Of a DNA stretch of 5,276 nucleotides, positions 5,037 to 5,276 are shown piece after piece (positions within the stretch are counted from its first letter, which is position 1; the number at the start of each line of letters is the position of its first letter). The notes below the pieces were generated by a model. It made no database searches. It saw only the letters and a program-made list of their open reading frames with translations, and was not told where the DNA came from. The DNA comes from Armatimonadota bacterium (GTDB taxonomy: Bacteria > Vulcanimicrobiota > JACPDS01). Both the position numbers and the translations under genes were made by a program. The DNA lies in contig JACPDS010000089.1 in the NCBI GenBank assembly GCA_016183885.1, positions 1,253 to 6,528 of the forward strand. Reading direction: 5' to 3'.

Positions 5037-5276
5037 TTATTGGCCTTCGATTGCTCTAACTGTTAATGTTTGCAGAATTACTTGTTTAGCTCCGCTTGGT
5101 TCATTCCAAGTGACGGAGGCAGTAATCATTTTTTGCAGATTATTCAAAGCTTGCACCGTTACATCGTAATTCATTGTTTGAGAAAATACAGCCCCATTAT
5201 TGATTCCGCTAAGCGAACGGCTGCCTGAGCCGGAAGTCATATTATCAAAACCTGTTTTTATAGTTTCATCAATTAA
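5037..5276 (-). CDS. PilV/GspI-like minor pilin, C-terminal part (5' end beyond window)
   Basis: The frame is open from the right edge. Upstream of the ATG at 5240 it reads L-I-D-E-T-I-K-T-G-F-D-N without a stop, so that ATG is internal and the gene begins outside the window. The visible 79 residues have a Gly/Ser-rich loop (about 14-25), then YDVTVQALNNLQKMITASVTWNEPSGAKQV in overlapping pieces and a final beta strand ILQTLTVRAIEG. A 'LkkvtVtVtW.d..G...v.L.Tl.' ending is typical of PilV/GspI-type minor pilins. The prepilin leader that would confirm this is not in view. Its stop is 10 nt before the PilW-like start, so the two are probably co-transcribed. The assignment rests on the C-terminal pattern plus the neighbouring prepilins; a different minor-pilin class remains possible. 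Confidence 0.75.
   Translation of the reverse strand, partial: LIDETIKTGFDNMTSGSGSRSLSGINNGAVFSQTMNYDVTVQALNNLQKMITASVTWNEPSGAKQVILQTLTVRAIEGQ

Overview
The window is an AT-rich bacterial segment holding two converging gene blocks. On the plus strand (1-2885) there are four two-component signalling genes: a 5'-truncated double-receiver protein, a complete double-receiver protein, a soluble receiver-histidine kinase hybrid, and a single-domain DivK/CheY-like regulator. On the minus strand (5276 down to 2899) there is a run of minor type IV pilin/pseudopilin genes (PilV/GspI-like, PilW/PulJ-like, PilX-like) that ends in a second single-domain CheY-like regulator. The two blocks meet tail to tail at about 2886-2898.

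The signalling block contains six receiver domains but only one kinase in view. None of the proteins carries a recognisable output domain such as a DNA-binding, GGDEF or AAA+ domain. The genes overlap (14 bp and 8 bp) or sit 10 nt apart, so they are probably one transcript, and the first two overlaps suggest translational coupling. The first two genes are tandem duplicates at a 727-bp offset. Their identity is strikingly mosaic: 167/180 identical positions at the start, 41/65 in one internal stretch, then 121/121 immediately after it. This points to recent gene conversion or recombination between receiver modules.

The pilus block looks like a minor-pilin set: type III prepilin leaders are visible in two genes, and the third is cut by the right edge. 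The PilX-like gene is broken near its 3' end. Its reading frame closes at 3343, but the family-like C-terminal sequence (ARIHYDRNL) lies in another frame that stays open to 3311. That is either a one-base indel in a short A run or the scar of a larger deletion. The CheY-like gene follows with its own Shine-Dalgarno, which suggests pilus-linked signalling.

The organism cannot be fixed from this window. AT-rich DNA, cytosolic receiver-rich signalling with 'VIMMT(A/G)(F/Y)S...GAY...YKPF' receivers, and PilX-like proteins with beta-helix-type C-termini are features I associate with Gram-negative candidate phyla such as Omnitrophota and relatives. That is a low-confidence inference. No tRNA, rRNA, CRISPR array, insertion sequence or origin was seen. 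There is no gene-free stretch longer than about 70 bases.
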